From assembly GCF_019468465.1 (NCBI RefSeq), contig NZ_CP080519.1, positions 7,743,001 through 7,807,000 on the forward strand: 64,000 nucleotides of DNA. Reading direction: 5' to 3'. Positions 34,398 to 42,266 of the stretch are shown in pieces. The notes under the pieces were generated by a model. It had not been told where the DNA came from, did not search any database, and saw only the letters and a program-made list of their open reading frames with translations. Numbering within the stretch: position 1 is the first letter of the stretch; every line of letters begins with the position of its first letter. The stretch is from Amycolatopsis sp. DSM 110486. Lineage in GTDB: Bacteria > Actinomycetota > Actinomycetes > Mycobacteriales > Pseudonocardiaceae. A program made the position numbers and the translations under genes.

Positions 34398-35206
34398 CAG
34401 CAGCCACCACCGAACCCCGGGTCCTGGCGAGCGGCACGCTCGACGGCCTGTCCGCGCTGGTCACCGGGGCCGGCAGCGGGATCGGCCGGGCCGTCACGCA
34501 GCGGCTCGTGCAGCTCGGCGCCCACGTCACCGGGCTCGGGCGCCACGAGGACTCGCTCAAGGAGACCGGCGATCTGCTCGACGGCCCGGGCGGCTACGAC
34601 CACCGCGTGTGCGACGTCCGCGACACGGAAGCCGCCGCGGCGGCGCTCGTCGAGGTCGGCGAGAGCCGCGGGCTCGGCCTGCTGGTGAACAACGCCGGCG
34701 GCCAGTTCTTCGCCAAGGCGCTGGACATCTCGGTCAACGGGTGGAACTCCGTGCTGGACCTCAACCTCACGAGCATCTTCCACCTGACCAAGGCGGCGCA
34801 CCCGTATCTGGCGCGCACGCGGGGCAGCGTCGTGAACCTCTCACTGTCCGGTGTGGAGCGTGGCGGGATGGGCATGGCGCATTCGATCGCCGCCCGCGCG
34901 GGCGTGCTCGGCCTGACCCGCACCCTCGCGCTGGAGTGGGCCACCGACGGCATCCGCATCAACTGCGTCGGCCCGGGCACCGTCCTGACCCACGCGTTGA
35001 ACGACGAGGCCAGCGAGCACGTGCTGGGCAACCTCGTGCACAAGGCCACGCCCATGCAGCAGCCGACGCCGACGGCCGACGTCGCGGAGCTCGTCGCGTT
35101 CCTCGCCAGCCCCGCCGGTGCGTTGATGACCGGCCAGCTGCTGCAGATCGACGGCGGCGCGCACCTCGGGGCGGGCCTGCACATGCTGCCGGAGGCGTAC
35201 CGGTGA
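34394..35206 (+). CDS. SDR family protein resembling trans-2-enoyl-CoA / 2,4-dienoyl-CoA reductases
   Basis: NAD(P)-binding SDR, 270 residues. TGAGSGIGRAV and NNAGGQFFAKAL are intact, but the classical YxxxK site is missing: the aligned segment reads MAHSIAARAGVLGLTRTLAL. This AxARAG form is known in peroxisomal trans-2-enoyl-CoA reductase (PECR) and dienoyl-CoA reductase relatives, as is LEWATDGIRINCVGPG. The enzyme is therefore more likely to reduce a C=C bond of an acyl-CoA than to oxidise an alcohol. ATGA overlap with the CoA-transferase; GTGA with the next gene. Confidence 0.88.
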   Translation: MTAATTEPRVLASGTLDGLSALVTGAGSGIGRAVTQRLVQLGAHVTGLGRHEDSLKETGDLLDGPGGYDHRVCDVRDTEAAAAALVEVGESRGLGLLVNNAGGQFFAKALDISVNGWNSVLDLNLTSIFHLTKAAHPYLARTRGSVVNLSLSGVERGGMGMAHSIAARAGVLGLTRTLALEWATDGIRINCVGPGTVLTHALNDEASEHVLGNLVHKATPMQQPTPTADVAELVAFLASPAGALMTGQLLQIDGGAHLGAGLHMLPEAYR

Positions 35207-36024
35207 CGGAACCGACCTCATTGGCCGAGGCCGTGCGGACCCACGTCCGTCCGGGCACGCGCGTGTATCTCGGCAACTTCGGCGCGCAGCTGTTCAGCGT
35301 CGGCCACGAGCTGATCCGCCAAGGGCTACGCGACCTCGACGCGGTGATCGCCTCGGGTGGCTTGCTGCTCGACCAGCTCCTCGGCGCGGGTGTGCTGCGC
35401 TCGGCGACGTTCGGGCATTGCTGGAGCCCCGTCGGCCCGGCCCCGGCCTGGAACTTCCGCCGGCTGGCCGAGTCGGGCGCCGGCACGGTCGAGCTGCACG
35501 AGCTGAGCCTCGGCCTGTTCAGCAGCGCGCTGACCGCCGGCGCGCACGGGGTGCCGTTCCTGCCCGTCACGGGACTGCCCGGGACCGGGTACACCGACGA
35601 GGACTGGACCGGTGGGCTGCTGGCCACTGTGGACAGTCCGTTCGGCAGCACCACGGTGGTGCGCGCCGAGCGGCCGGACGTCGCGTTCATCCACGTCGAC
35701 GTGGTCGACGCCGAGGGCAACGGCCACATCCGCGGACCGCTGGGCGAGGTGCTGCTGGCCGCGCAGGCGGCACAGCGCGTGGTGCTCGTCGCCGAGGACG
35801 TCGTTCCCGCCGGGGAGGTGCGTGCGCTGGGCGTGACCATCCCGGGTCTGCTCGTGGACGCGTTCGCGCGAGTGCCCGGCGCGGTTGCGCCCGACGGCGC
35901 GGTCGGCCGCTACGAGCGGGACGTCGAGGCGTACGAGCGTTACGCCGCGCAGTCGCGGACTCCGGAGGGGTTCCAGGAGTGGCTGGCGGACGAGGTTCTC
36001 GTCGTCGAGGAGGTGGTTTCGTGA
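35203..36024 (+). CDS. CoA-transferase alpha subunit (family I, GctA/IpdA type)
   Basis: Alpha subunit of a two-component family I CoA transferase, 273 residues. RVYLGNFGAQLFSVGHELIRQG is the N-terminal glycine-rich block, GLPGTGYTDED and HVDVVDAEGNGHIRGP follow. The beta subunit gene comes next with a GTGA overlap, so the two are made in equal amounts. Relatives include glutaconate CoA-transferase and the IpdAB ring-opening hydrolase of steroid breakdown; the beta subunit decides between them. Confidence 0.87.
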   Translation: MTEPTSLAEAVRTHVRPGTRVYLGNFGAQLFSVGHELIRQGLRDLDAVIASGGLLLDQLLGAGVLRSATFGHCWSPVGPAPAWNFRRLAESGAGTVELHELSLGLFSSALTAGAHGVPFLPVTGLPGTGYTDEDWTGGLLATVDSPFGSTTVVRAERPDVAFIHVDVVDAEGNGHIRGPLGEVLLAAQAAQRVVLVAEDVVPAGEVRALGVTIPGLLVDAFARVPGAVAPDGAVGRYERDVEAYERYAAQSRTPEGFQEWLADEVLVVEEVVS

Positions 36025-36779
36025 CCACGCCCACCGTCGACTTCCTCGTCCGCGCCGCCCGGGAGTTCCGCCGGGGTGGCTGGGTGTTCACCGGCTTCCA
36101 CTGGCCGGTGCTGGCCGGTCAGCTCGCCCACGCGCTCGACGGCGAATCCTTCGTCCAGGTCTTCGAAGCCGGTGCCGGGTGCTGGGAGGCCGGGACGGCG
36201 GTACCGACGAGCACCACCGACTACCCGGCTTATGCCAACGCGCTGGGCTGGCGGGCCACCACGTCGGACGTGCTGCTGGGGATGGCCCGCCGGTTCGACC
36301 GCGTCGTGCTGGACGCGAGCAACATCGACGTCCTCGGCCGCGTCAACTCCTCGTTGCTCGGTCCGCGGGAGAAGCCGTCCGTGCGGCTGCCGGGCGGCGG
36401 CGGGGCGCCGGACGTCGCCGCGGCGGCCCGGGAGCTGGTGTGGCTGCACGGCGGCAGCGACCTGCGCCGGATCCAGGACCGCGTCGAGCACGTGACCGCC
36501 GCGCCCGGGCCGCACTCGCTGGTCCGGATGCACACGCGCTGGGGCAGCGTCCGGCTCGGCGCGCAGCCGCGGCTCGAGGAGCTGGCCGCGCAGGTGCCCG
36601 GCGCCGACGACTTCGTCACCCACCTGCGAGGAATGGGCGTCGACGTCTCCTCGCCGGAACCGCGTACCGAAGTCTCGCCGGAGGAACGCCGTGCGGCAGC
36701 GGGAGTTCTGGCCGAAGCTGCTGGGCGTGGGTACGCGGTGGCTCGCCGGGCCCACGCTGAACTGGAGGTGCTGCGTTGA
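36021..36779 (+). CDS. CoA-transferase beta subunit (family I, GctB type)
   Basis: Beta subunit, 252 residues. VFTGFHWPVLAGQLAHAL is the opening block and SFVQVFEAGAGCWEAG follows. The Glu in FEAGAG occupies the place of the catalytic glutamate of glutaconate CoA-transferase, which IpdB-type hydrolases lack; on that basis a true transferase is favoured. The final 60 residues are Arg/Ala-rich and variable. Its stop is overlapped by a TTG start (TTGA). Confidence 0.83.
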   Translation: MTTPTVDFLVRAAREFRRGGWVFTGFHWPVLAGQLAHALDGESFVQVFEAGAGCWEAGTAVPTSTTDYPAYANALGWRATTSDVLLGMARRFDRVVLDASNIDVLGRVNSSLLGPREKPSVRLPGGGGAPDVAAAARELVWLHGGSDLRRIQDRVEHVTAAPGPHSLVRMHTRWGSVRLGAQPRLEELAAQVPGADDFVTHLRGMGVDVSSPEPRTEVSPEERRAAAGVLAEAAGRGYAVARRAHAELEVLR

Positions 36780-38932
36780 CCGAAGACCTGACGACGGATT
36801 TGACGACACTGCGGGCGCAGGTCCGCGCGTTTGCCCGGGAATGGCAGGAACAGGGTCGGTTCGTCCCGAAGTGCGACGCCTGGCTGCGCGGGCACGACCC
36901 GGAGTTCAGCCGGGAGCTGGCCGCGCGCGGCTGGGTCGGCATGACGTGGCCGGCCGAGTTCGGCGGTGGCGACCGGTCGAACCTCGCGCGGCTGGTGGTG
37001 ACCGAAGAGCTGCTGCGCGCCGGCGCGCCCGTGGCCGCGCACTGGATGGGCGACCGGCAGATCGGCCCGGCCATCCTCCGTTACGGCTCACCCGAGCTGC
37101 AGAAGACCTACCTGCCGCTGATCATCCGCGGTGACGTGTCGTTCTGCCTGGGCATGAGCGAGACCGAGTCCGGCTCGGACCTCGCGTCCGTGCACACCGT
37201 GGCCGGGCCGGTGCTCGGCGGCTGGCGGGTGCGCGGCCGCAAGATCTGGACCAGCCACGCCCATCGCGCGACTCACGCGTACGTGCTCGCGCGCACCGAT
37301 GCGAGCGGTTCGAAGCACGAAGGGCTCAGCGAGTTCATCGTCGACCTCTCGTCCGCGGGCGTGGACATCCGGCCGATCTTCGACCTGCGCGGCGACCACC
37401 ACTTCAACGAGGTCGTGTTCGACGACGTCTTCGTGCCCGCCGACCACGTGCTCGGCGAGCCTGGGAACGGGTGGCAGCAGGTCACGGAGCAGCTCGCGTT
37501 CGAGCGCGGCGGCATGGAACGCGTGCTGAGCACCTACCCGCTGCTCGCCGCCGTCGTCGCCCACACCACGACGCCGGCCCCGGACGCGGCGGTGCGCATC
37601 GGCGAAGCACTCGCCCGGTTGGCGACGTTGCGGCAGCTCGTGTGGCGGGTGGCGATCGCCATCGACGGCGGCGCCGCGCCCGTGCAGCAGGCGGCGGTGC
37701 TGAAGGATCTCGGCACCCTCTTCGAGGGCGACGTCAACGAACTGGCCCGCGCGGTCCTCGAAGTCGAACCGGACCCCTTCGCCGAGGGTGAAGCGGGTCT
37801 GCTCGCGCAGGGCGTGCTCGCCGCACCCGGGTTCACGATCCGCGGCGGCACCACGGAAGTGCTGCGCACGATCATCGCCCGCTCAGCCGCTGCTGCGGGC
37901 CGCCCGGCCGACGAGTCGGGACTACGCGCCGTCGCCGACGACGTGCTGAGCGGCCACGGTGGTGACCCCGACGGCAGCCTGCCACCGGTGTGGGCCACCG
38001 TCAGCGACCTCGGCTGGCCCGGTGTCGGGACGCCGGAAGAACTCGGCGGGTCCGGCGGCGGCCTGGCGGAGCTGGCCGAGTTCGTCGAGGCGGCCGGCCG
38101 GCACACGGTCGCGCTGCCCCTGCTGGAAACGGCGTGGGCCGGCCTGGTGCTCGCGGCAGCCGGCCACACGGTGCCGGCAGGCCCCGCGGCCGTCGTGCTG
38201 CCCCCTTCCGGCGACGGCCTGAAGCTGGCCGGCACCGAGCTGTCGGGCACCGCGAGCCGGGTGCATTGGGCCCGCGCGGCCGAGCGGTTCGTCGCGCCGG
38301 CCCGCGACGCGGACGGGAAACAGGTGCTGGTCGTCGTCGCGGCCGGCGCACCCGGGGTGACCGTCGTACCGGGCGCGAACCTCGCCGGCGAGCCGCGTGA
38401 TTCCGTGCGGTTCGAGAACGCCGCGGTCGAGCGGATCGGCGAGGTGCCGGAGTCGCTCGCCGCGACCGGCGCGCTGCTGCAGGCCGCGGCGACGGTGGGA
38501 GCGCTGGAAACGGCGGTCGCCCACACCGTGGCGCACGTGACGGTGCGCGAGCAGTTCGGCCGGCCGCTCATCAAGTTCCAGGCCGTCGGCGCGACGCTCG
38601 CGCGGATGGAGTCGCAGCTGACGCTCGCGCGCACTGCGGTCGCCTCGGCCGTCGCGGAGAGCGGCGACCTCGACCGGGTGGCGGCGGCCGTGGTGATCAC
38701 GGCGGCCGCGGCCACCGAGGTCGCCCGCGGTGCGCACCAGCTGCACGGTGCCATGGGCGTGACGCGGGAGCACCCGCTGCACCTCGCCACCCGCCGGCTC
38801 TGGTCGTGGCGCGACGAGTTCGGCGGCGAGCGGTACTGGGCGCGCCTGCTCGGCGAGCGGCTCACCCGGCTCGGCCCGGACGCGGTGTGGGACTGGGTGA
38901 CCGAGGACCTTTCCGAAGCGGAGGACCGATGA
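36776..38932 (+). CDS. fused double acyl-CoA dehydrogenase (FadE34-like)
   Basis: A 718-residue protein with two acyl-CoA dehydrogenase units in tandem. The first (about 1-375) has CLGMSETESGSDLAS, WTSHAHRATHAYVLARTD and PGFTIRGGTTEVLRTII; the second (about 390-718) has VREQFGRPLIKFQAVGATLARM and HQLHGAMGVTREHPLHL. Single-chain double dehydrogenases such as FadE34/ChsE3 of actinomycetes act on steroid side-chain or other bulky CoA esters, while the usual forms are two-gene heterotetramers. This supports a bulky or cyclic substrate. The start is TTG, overlapping the previous stop. Confidence 0.9.
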   Translation: MTEDLTTDLTTLRAQVRAFAREWQEQGRFVPKCDAWLRGHDPEFSRELAARGWVGMTWPAEFGGGDRSNLARLVVTEELLRAGAPVAAHWMGDRQIGPAILRYGSPELQKTYLPLIIRGDVSFCLGMSETESGSDLASVHTVAGPVLGGWRVRGRKIWTSHAHRATHAYVLARTDASGSKHEGLSEFIVDLSSAGVDIRPIFDLRGDHHFNEVVFDDVFVPADHVLGEPGNGWQQVTEQLAFERGGMERVLSTYPLLAAVVAHTTTPAPDAAVRIGEALARLATLRQLVWRVAIAIDGGAAPVQQAAVLKDLGTLFEGDVNELARAVLEVEPDPFAEGEAGLLAQGVLAAPGFTIRGGTTEVLRTIIARSAAAAGRPADESGLRAVADDVLSGHGGDPDGSLPPVWATVSDLGWPGVGTPEELGGSGGGLAELAEFVEAAGRHTVALPLLETAWAGLVLAAAGHTVPAGPAAVVLPPSGDGLKLAGTELSGTASRVHWARAAERFVAPARDADGKQVLVVVAAGAPGVTVVPGANLAGEPRDSVRFENAAVERIGEVPESLAATGALLQAAATVGALETAVAHTVAHVTVREQFGRPLIKFQAVGATLARMESQLTLARTAVASAVAESGDLDRVAAAVVITAAAATEVARGAHQLHGAMGVTREHPLHLATRRLWSWRDEFGGERYWARLLGERLTRLGPDAVWDWVTEDLSEAEDR

Positions 38933-39678
38933 CGAGCAAGGTCGACCTCGAGAACAAGGACGGGCGCTGGACGCTCACGCTCGCCGACCCCGACCGGCGC
39001 AACTGCCTCGACGGGCAGATGTGCCAGGACCTCACCGACGCGATCGCCACCGTGGCCGCCGACGCCGACGCCCGCGCGCTCGTCGTCACCGGTGCGGGCA
39101 AGGCGTTCTGCGCCGGCGCGGACCTGCCCGCGGTGTTCGGTGAGACGGACCGCGCGATCCCGGACATCCGGCGCGACCTGCACGCGGTCTACGACAGCTT
39201 CCTGCGCCTGCGCGACCTCGCGATCCCGACGGTCGCCGCGGTGCAGGGCGCCGCCGTCGGCGCCGGGCTGAACCTCGCGCTGGCGTGCGACGTCCGGATC
39301 GCCGGGCCGCGCGCGTCGTTCGCGGCGACGTTCTCCCGGATCGGCCTGCATCCGGGTGGCGGCTGCACGTGGTTCCTGGTCGACGTGCTCGGGGCGCAGC
39401 GGGCGTTGGCCTTGCTGCTCGACGGGGGAGCGCTCAGCGGTGAGGCGGCGGTGGGAGCCGGGCTCGCGCTGGAGCTGGCCGACGATCCGGTGGCCGTCGC
39501 GATCGCCTACGCGGACCGGTGGGCGGCCGCGGATCCGGCGCTGGTGCGGGACATCAAGAAGGCCGTCGGGCTCGCGTCCACGGGTGGTTTCGAGGCCACG
39601 CTGGAGTTCGAGTCCTGGGCGCAGGCTTCCTCGGCGACGGGGCCGACGGTGCAGGCGGCCGTCGCGCGGTTCCGATGA
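38929..39678 (+). CDS. enoyl-CoA hydratase/isomerase family protein
   Basis: Crotonase-fold protein, 249 residues. The oxyanion block is AFCAGADLPAVFG and the core VQGAAVGAGLNLALACDVRIA. Both usual catalytic glutamates are replaced: the first region reads GAGLNLAL and the second FAATFSRIGLHPGGG. Members with this pattern include isomerases, ring-cleaving hydrolases and retro-Claisen enzymes, so a C-C cleavage or isomerisation role is possible. ATGA overlap with the dehydrogenase upstream and with the hot-dog gene downstream. Confidence 0.9.
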   Translation: MTSKVDLENKDGRWTLTLADPDRRNCLDGQMCQDLTDAIATVAADADARALVVTGAGKAFCAGADLPAVFGETDRAIPDIRRDLHAVYDSFLRLRDLAIPTVAAVQGAAVGAGLNLALACDVRIAGPRASFAATFSRIGLHPGGGCTWFLVDVLGAQRALALLLDGGALSGEAAVGAGLALELADDPVAVAIAYADRWAAADPALVRDIKKAVGLASTGGFEATLEFESWAQASSATGPTVQAAVARFR

Positions 39679-40061
39679 GCGCGCTGCTGTGCGTCGGCGA
39701 TCTCGACACCCACGGCGAATGGCTCGGACTCGACGTCGGCGCCGAACTGCTGCCGGCCTACTGCGCGGTCACCGGGTGGTCCGGCGACGACCCCCCGGCC
39801 GGGCTCGCTTCCGTGGTGGGACGGCTCGCGTACACGCGCGGCCGGGACATGCCACCGGGCGGCGTGCTGCGTGAGATCTCGCAGACGACCCAGGGCGCGG
39901 TGCCGGCCGACGGCCGCTGGCAGGCGCGAATTTCGTCCACTGTGCTCGGTGAACGCTCCGGCCGCCGCCGTCTGGCGATCGTGACCGACCTGCGTTCCGC
40001 GATCGGCGAGCCGGTGGCGTCAGTGCGGTTCGTGGTGGACTGGCCGGCGGGCGCCGCATGA
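39675..40061 (+). CDS. small hypothetical protein, probable hot-dog-fold partner
   Basis: A 128-residue protein with no family I can name with certainty. The pattern LLPAYCAVTGWSGDDPPAGLAS then YTRGRDMPPGGVLREISQTTQG, followed by beta-rich sequence, resembles the N-terminal, non-catalytic hot-dog half of MaoC-type hydratases. It is directly coupled to a small MaoC gene, as in ChsH1/ChsH2-type or HadAB-type two-chain hydratases. No signal peptide or membrane segment. Role as a partner subunit is inferred from position and size. Confidence 0.6.
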   Translation: MSALLCVGDLDTHGEWLGLDVGAELLPAYCAVTGWSGDDPPAGLASVVGRLAYTRGRDMPPGGVLREISQTTQGAVPADGRWQARISSTVLGERSGRRRLAIVTDLRSAIGEPVASVRFVVDWPAGAA

Positions 40062-40378
40062 GCGAATTCCCGCTCGGCCCCGTGCAGATCTGCGCGTGGG
40101 CCGACGTCGTCGACGACCACAACCCACTCCACCTCGACCCCGCCTACGCCGCGACGACCCGCTTCGGCGTCCCGATCGTGCACGGCTCCCTGCTGTTCGC
40201 GCTCGCCTGCGACACCCTGCAGACGAGCGGCAGCACGGGTGCGGTGACCCTGCGCTTCCGGGCACCGGTGCCGGTCGGCTCGACGGTCTCCATCACCGTC
40301 GACGGCCCGGACCTGCGGCTGCGCTGCGGCGACGGGGAACCGGTCGAGGCGCACGTCGAACCGGAGGCCACGCCGTGA
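40058..40378 (+). CDS. MaoC-type hot-dog hydratase, single domain
   Basis: A 106-residue hot-dog protein with the hydratase-2 motif: WADVVDDHNPLHLDPAYAA, where Asp and His form the catalytic pair, then RFGVPIVHGSLLFAL. It is shorter than the usual 140-150 residues, so it probably needs the neighbouring hot-dog chain for a full active site. It would hydrate a 2-enoyl-CoA made by the fused dehydrogenase. 4-nt overlaps on both sides. Confidence 0.88.
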   Translation: MSEFPLGPVQICAWADVVDDHNPLHLDPAYAATTRFGVPIVHGSLLFALACDTLQTSGSTGAVTLRFRAPVPVGSTVSITVDGPDLRLRCGDGEPVEAHVEPEATP

Positions 40379-41349
40379 CCGAACCCTGGTCCTACACCCT
40401 CACCGACCTCGTCCGATACTCCGGCGCGGCCTTGGACTTCAACACCATCCACCACGACGCGCCCGCAGCCCGCGACGCCGGATTCGCCGGCATCGTGGCC
40501 CACGGCATGCTGACGCTCGGCCGCGTTCTCGCCCACCTCGCCGACGACGCCGGACCGGCCGGTCTCAGCGCCTGCCGCGCCCGCTTCCGCGCCCCGGTCT
40601 ACCTCGACACGCCCCTCGCCGCGACGACGACGCGCCGCCCCGGCATCGCCGCGGCAGCGGATCGTGGCGGCGAGGTCGGCGCGCTTGCCTCCACGGCGGT
40701 TCCCGCCGACAGTTCCGGTGCTCCCGCCTCGGCGAGAACGGCGACCCGGGCCTCCGGTGCCGCTGCCACGGCGGCCCGTCCCGGCGGCGTCGACATCACC
40801 GTCACCTGCGGCGACATCGTCGCCCTGACCGTCGAAGCGGACCTCGGGTCCCGACCGCCGTCGCCTGCCATTCCCGCCGACGCGCCCGTCGCCGACCACC
40901 GGCTGCACGTCGAGCGCGGCGTCCTCACCCGGCTCGCCGGCGCGGTCGGGGCGCGGGCGCCGTTCTGGTACGACGCCTTCGCCGCCGACCAGGCCGGGCT
41001 GGCGGGGGTGCCCGGCATCCCGACGCTCGCCTTCGCACTGCCGGCTCTCGGCTGGTATCCCGACGAGCAATCGGGCCCGGGCTCCGCGCGCCCGGACCCC
41101 GTGGCCGACTCGGCGCGCTGGGCCCGCAGCAGCGGACCCGTCGTCCACGGTGGACAGACGTTCGCCTACCACCGTCCGCTCGTCGCCGGTGAAACCGTGC
41201 GTTCCCGGCACTGGATCACCGGCCGCACCGCCAAAACGGGCCGCGCCGGGGAGCTGCGCTTCACCGACGTCACCCAGCTGATCACGGGCTCCGGCGGTGA
41301 ACCCGTCGTCTCGGCCACCGCCACCCTCCTCGCGACGGGGCCGGCATGA
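40375..41349 (+). CDS. double hot-dog (MaoC-like) hydratase with swapped halves
   Basis: A 324-residue protein with two hot-dog halves. The first half (1-95) carries the catalytic-type motif YSGAALDFNTIHHD and AGFAGIVAHGMLTLGR. The second (about 175-324) looks like the MaoC N-terminal, non-catalytic type: AVGARAPFWYDAFAADQAGLAG, GIPTLAFALPALG and GGQTFAYHRPLVAGETV. In most two-half proteins the non-catalytic half comes first. A low-complexity Ala/Ser/Thr linker of about 40 residues (TSSGAP-like, residues 105-140) joins them. Probably another hydratase of the pathway; which step is unknown. Confidence 0.83.
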   Translation: MTEPWSYTLTDLVRYSGAALDFNTIHHDAPAARDAGFAGIVAHGMLTLGRVLAHLADDAGPAGLSACRARFRAPVYLDTPLAATTTRRPGIAAAADRGGEVGALASTAVPADSSGAPASARTATRASGAAATAARPGGVDITVTCGDIVALTVEADLGSRPPSPAIPADAPVADHRLHVERGVLTRLAGAVGARAPFWYDAFAADQAGLAGVPGIPTLAFALPALGWYPDEQSGPGSARPDPVADSARWARSSGPVVHGGQTFAYHRPLVAGETVRSRHWITGRTAKTGRAGELRFTDVTQLITGSGGEPVVSATATLLATGPA

Positions 41350-42266
41350 GGAGCCCGGCGCTGCAGTACCTCCTGGAGCGGCTCGACCTGGAACCCGTGG
41401 CGCCGGGCGTGTTCCGCGACCCCGGCGGGGCCGATCCGTTGCACCGGCTCTTCGGCGGTGAAGTAGCGGCGCAGGCGCTCGCGGCGATGGGCCGGACCGT
41501 CGCGCCGGACCGCCCGGTGCACAGCCTCCACGCCCGCTTCATCCGGCCCGGCCGGACCGGCGTCCCGATCGAGCTGCACGTGACCACGGTCAAGGAAGGC
41601 CGCAGCTTCGACCTCCGCGGCGTCGAGCTGAGGCAGGACGACGCCCTCGTCCTCACCGCGACCGCGTCGTTCCAGGTCCCCGAGCCCGGCCCGCGCCATC
41701 CCGGCCCGACGCCGGCGGCGATCGACCCGGAAACCCTGCCCCGCTGGGAAGAGCGCTTCAGTGACCGGCGCTACCGGCTCAGCCCACTGTGGACTTTTTC
41801 CCGTCCGATCGACCTGCGCTACGTCGACCCGCCACCACCGCTGGACCCGACCTTGCGCGACCGGCCGCGCCGCGCGCAGACCACCCTCGTCCGCGCCGAC
41901 GGGTCATTGCCGGACGATCCGCTGCTGCACGCCTGCGCCGTGGTCTACGCCTCCGACATGACGCTGCTCGAAACCGCGCTCCTGCCGCTCGGCGTGGTCT
42001 ACGCCGACGGCGAGTTCGACGGCGTGAGTCTCGACCACACGATGTGGTTCCACCGCCCGCCGCGCGCCGATCGCTGGCTGCGCTACGAGCAGGGTGCCGA
42101 GGTCATGGCCGGCGCGCGCGGCCTGGCCTCGGGCCGGATGTACGACGAGAACGGAGAACTCGTGGTGACCGTGATGCAGGAAGGGCTACTCCGTCCCACC
42201 GGCGGCAGCGGCAGCTGGCTCGCCGGCACCGCCGCGGACCGCACGATGCCGGGGCAGCGGCCGTGA
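41346..42266 (+). CDS. tesB: acyl-CoA thioesterase II
   Basis: TesB-type double hot-dog thioesterase, 306 residues. The N-terminal block RLFGGEVAAQALAAMGRTV and HSLHARFIRPGR are diagnostic; the C-terminal half has LDHTMWFHRPPRADRW and the catalytic-triad region. It hydrolyses acyl-CoA to free acid and CoA, and may relieve CoA sequestration when pathway intermediates build up. ATGA overlap with the hydratase gene; GTGA with the reductase gene. Confidence 0.93.
   Translation: MRSPALQYLLERLDLEPVAPGVFRDPGGADPLHRLFGGEVAAQALAAMGRTVAPDRPVHSLHARFIRPGRTGVPIELHVTTVKEGRSFDLRGVELRQDDALVLTATASFQVPEPGPRHPGPTPAAIDPETLPRWEERFSDRRYRLSPLWTFSRPIDLRYVDPPPPLDPTLRDRPRRAQTTLVRADGSLPDDPLLHACAVVYASDMTLLETALLPLGVVYADGEFDGVSLDHTMWFHRPPRADRWLRYEQGAEVMAGARGLASGRMYDENGELVVTVMQEGLLRPTGGSGSWLAGTAADRTMPGQRP

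Noticed and set aside
29247..39678. Cholesterol ring C/D degradation cluster (KstR2 regulon)
   Set aside because: Some types match (TetR, IpdAB-like pair, FadE34-like, crotonase), but the CoA-transferase beta subunit keeps its Glu, and FadD3, IpdC and other markers are missing. The similarity is left as a comparison only.
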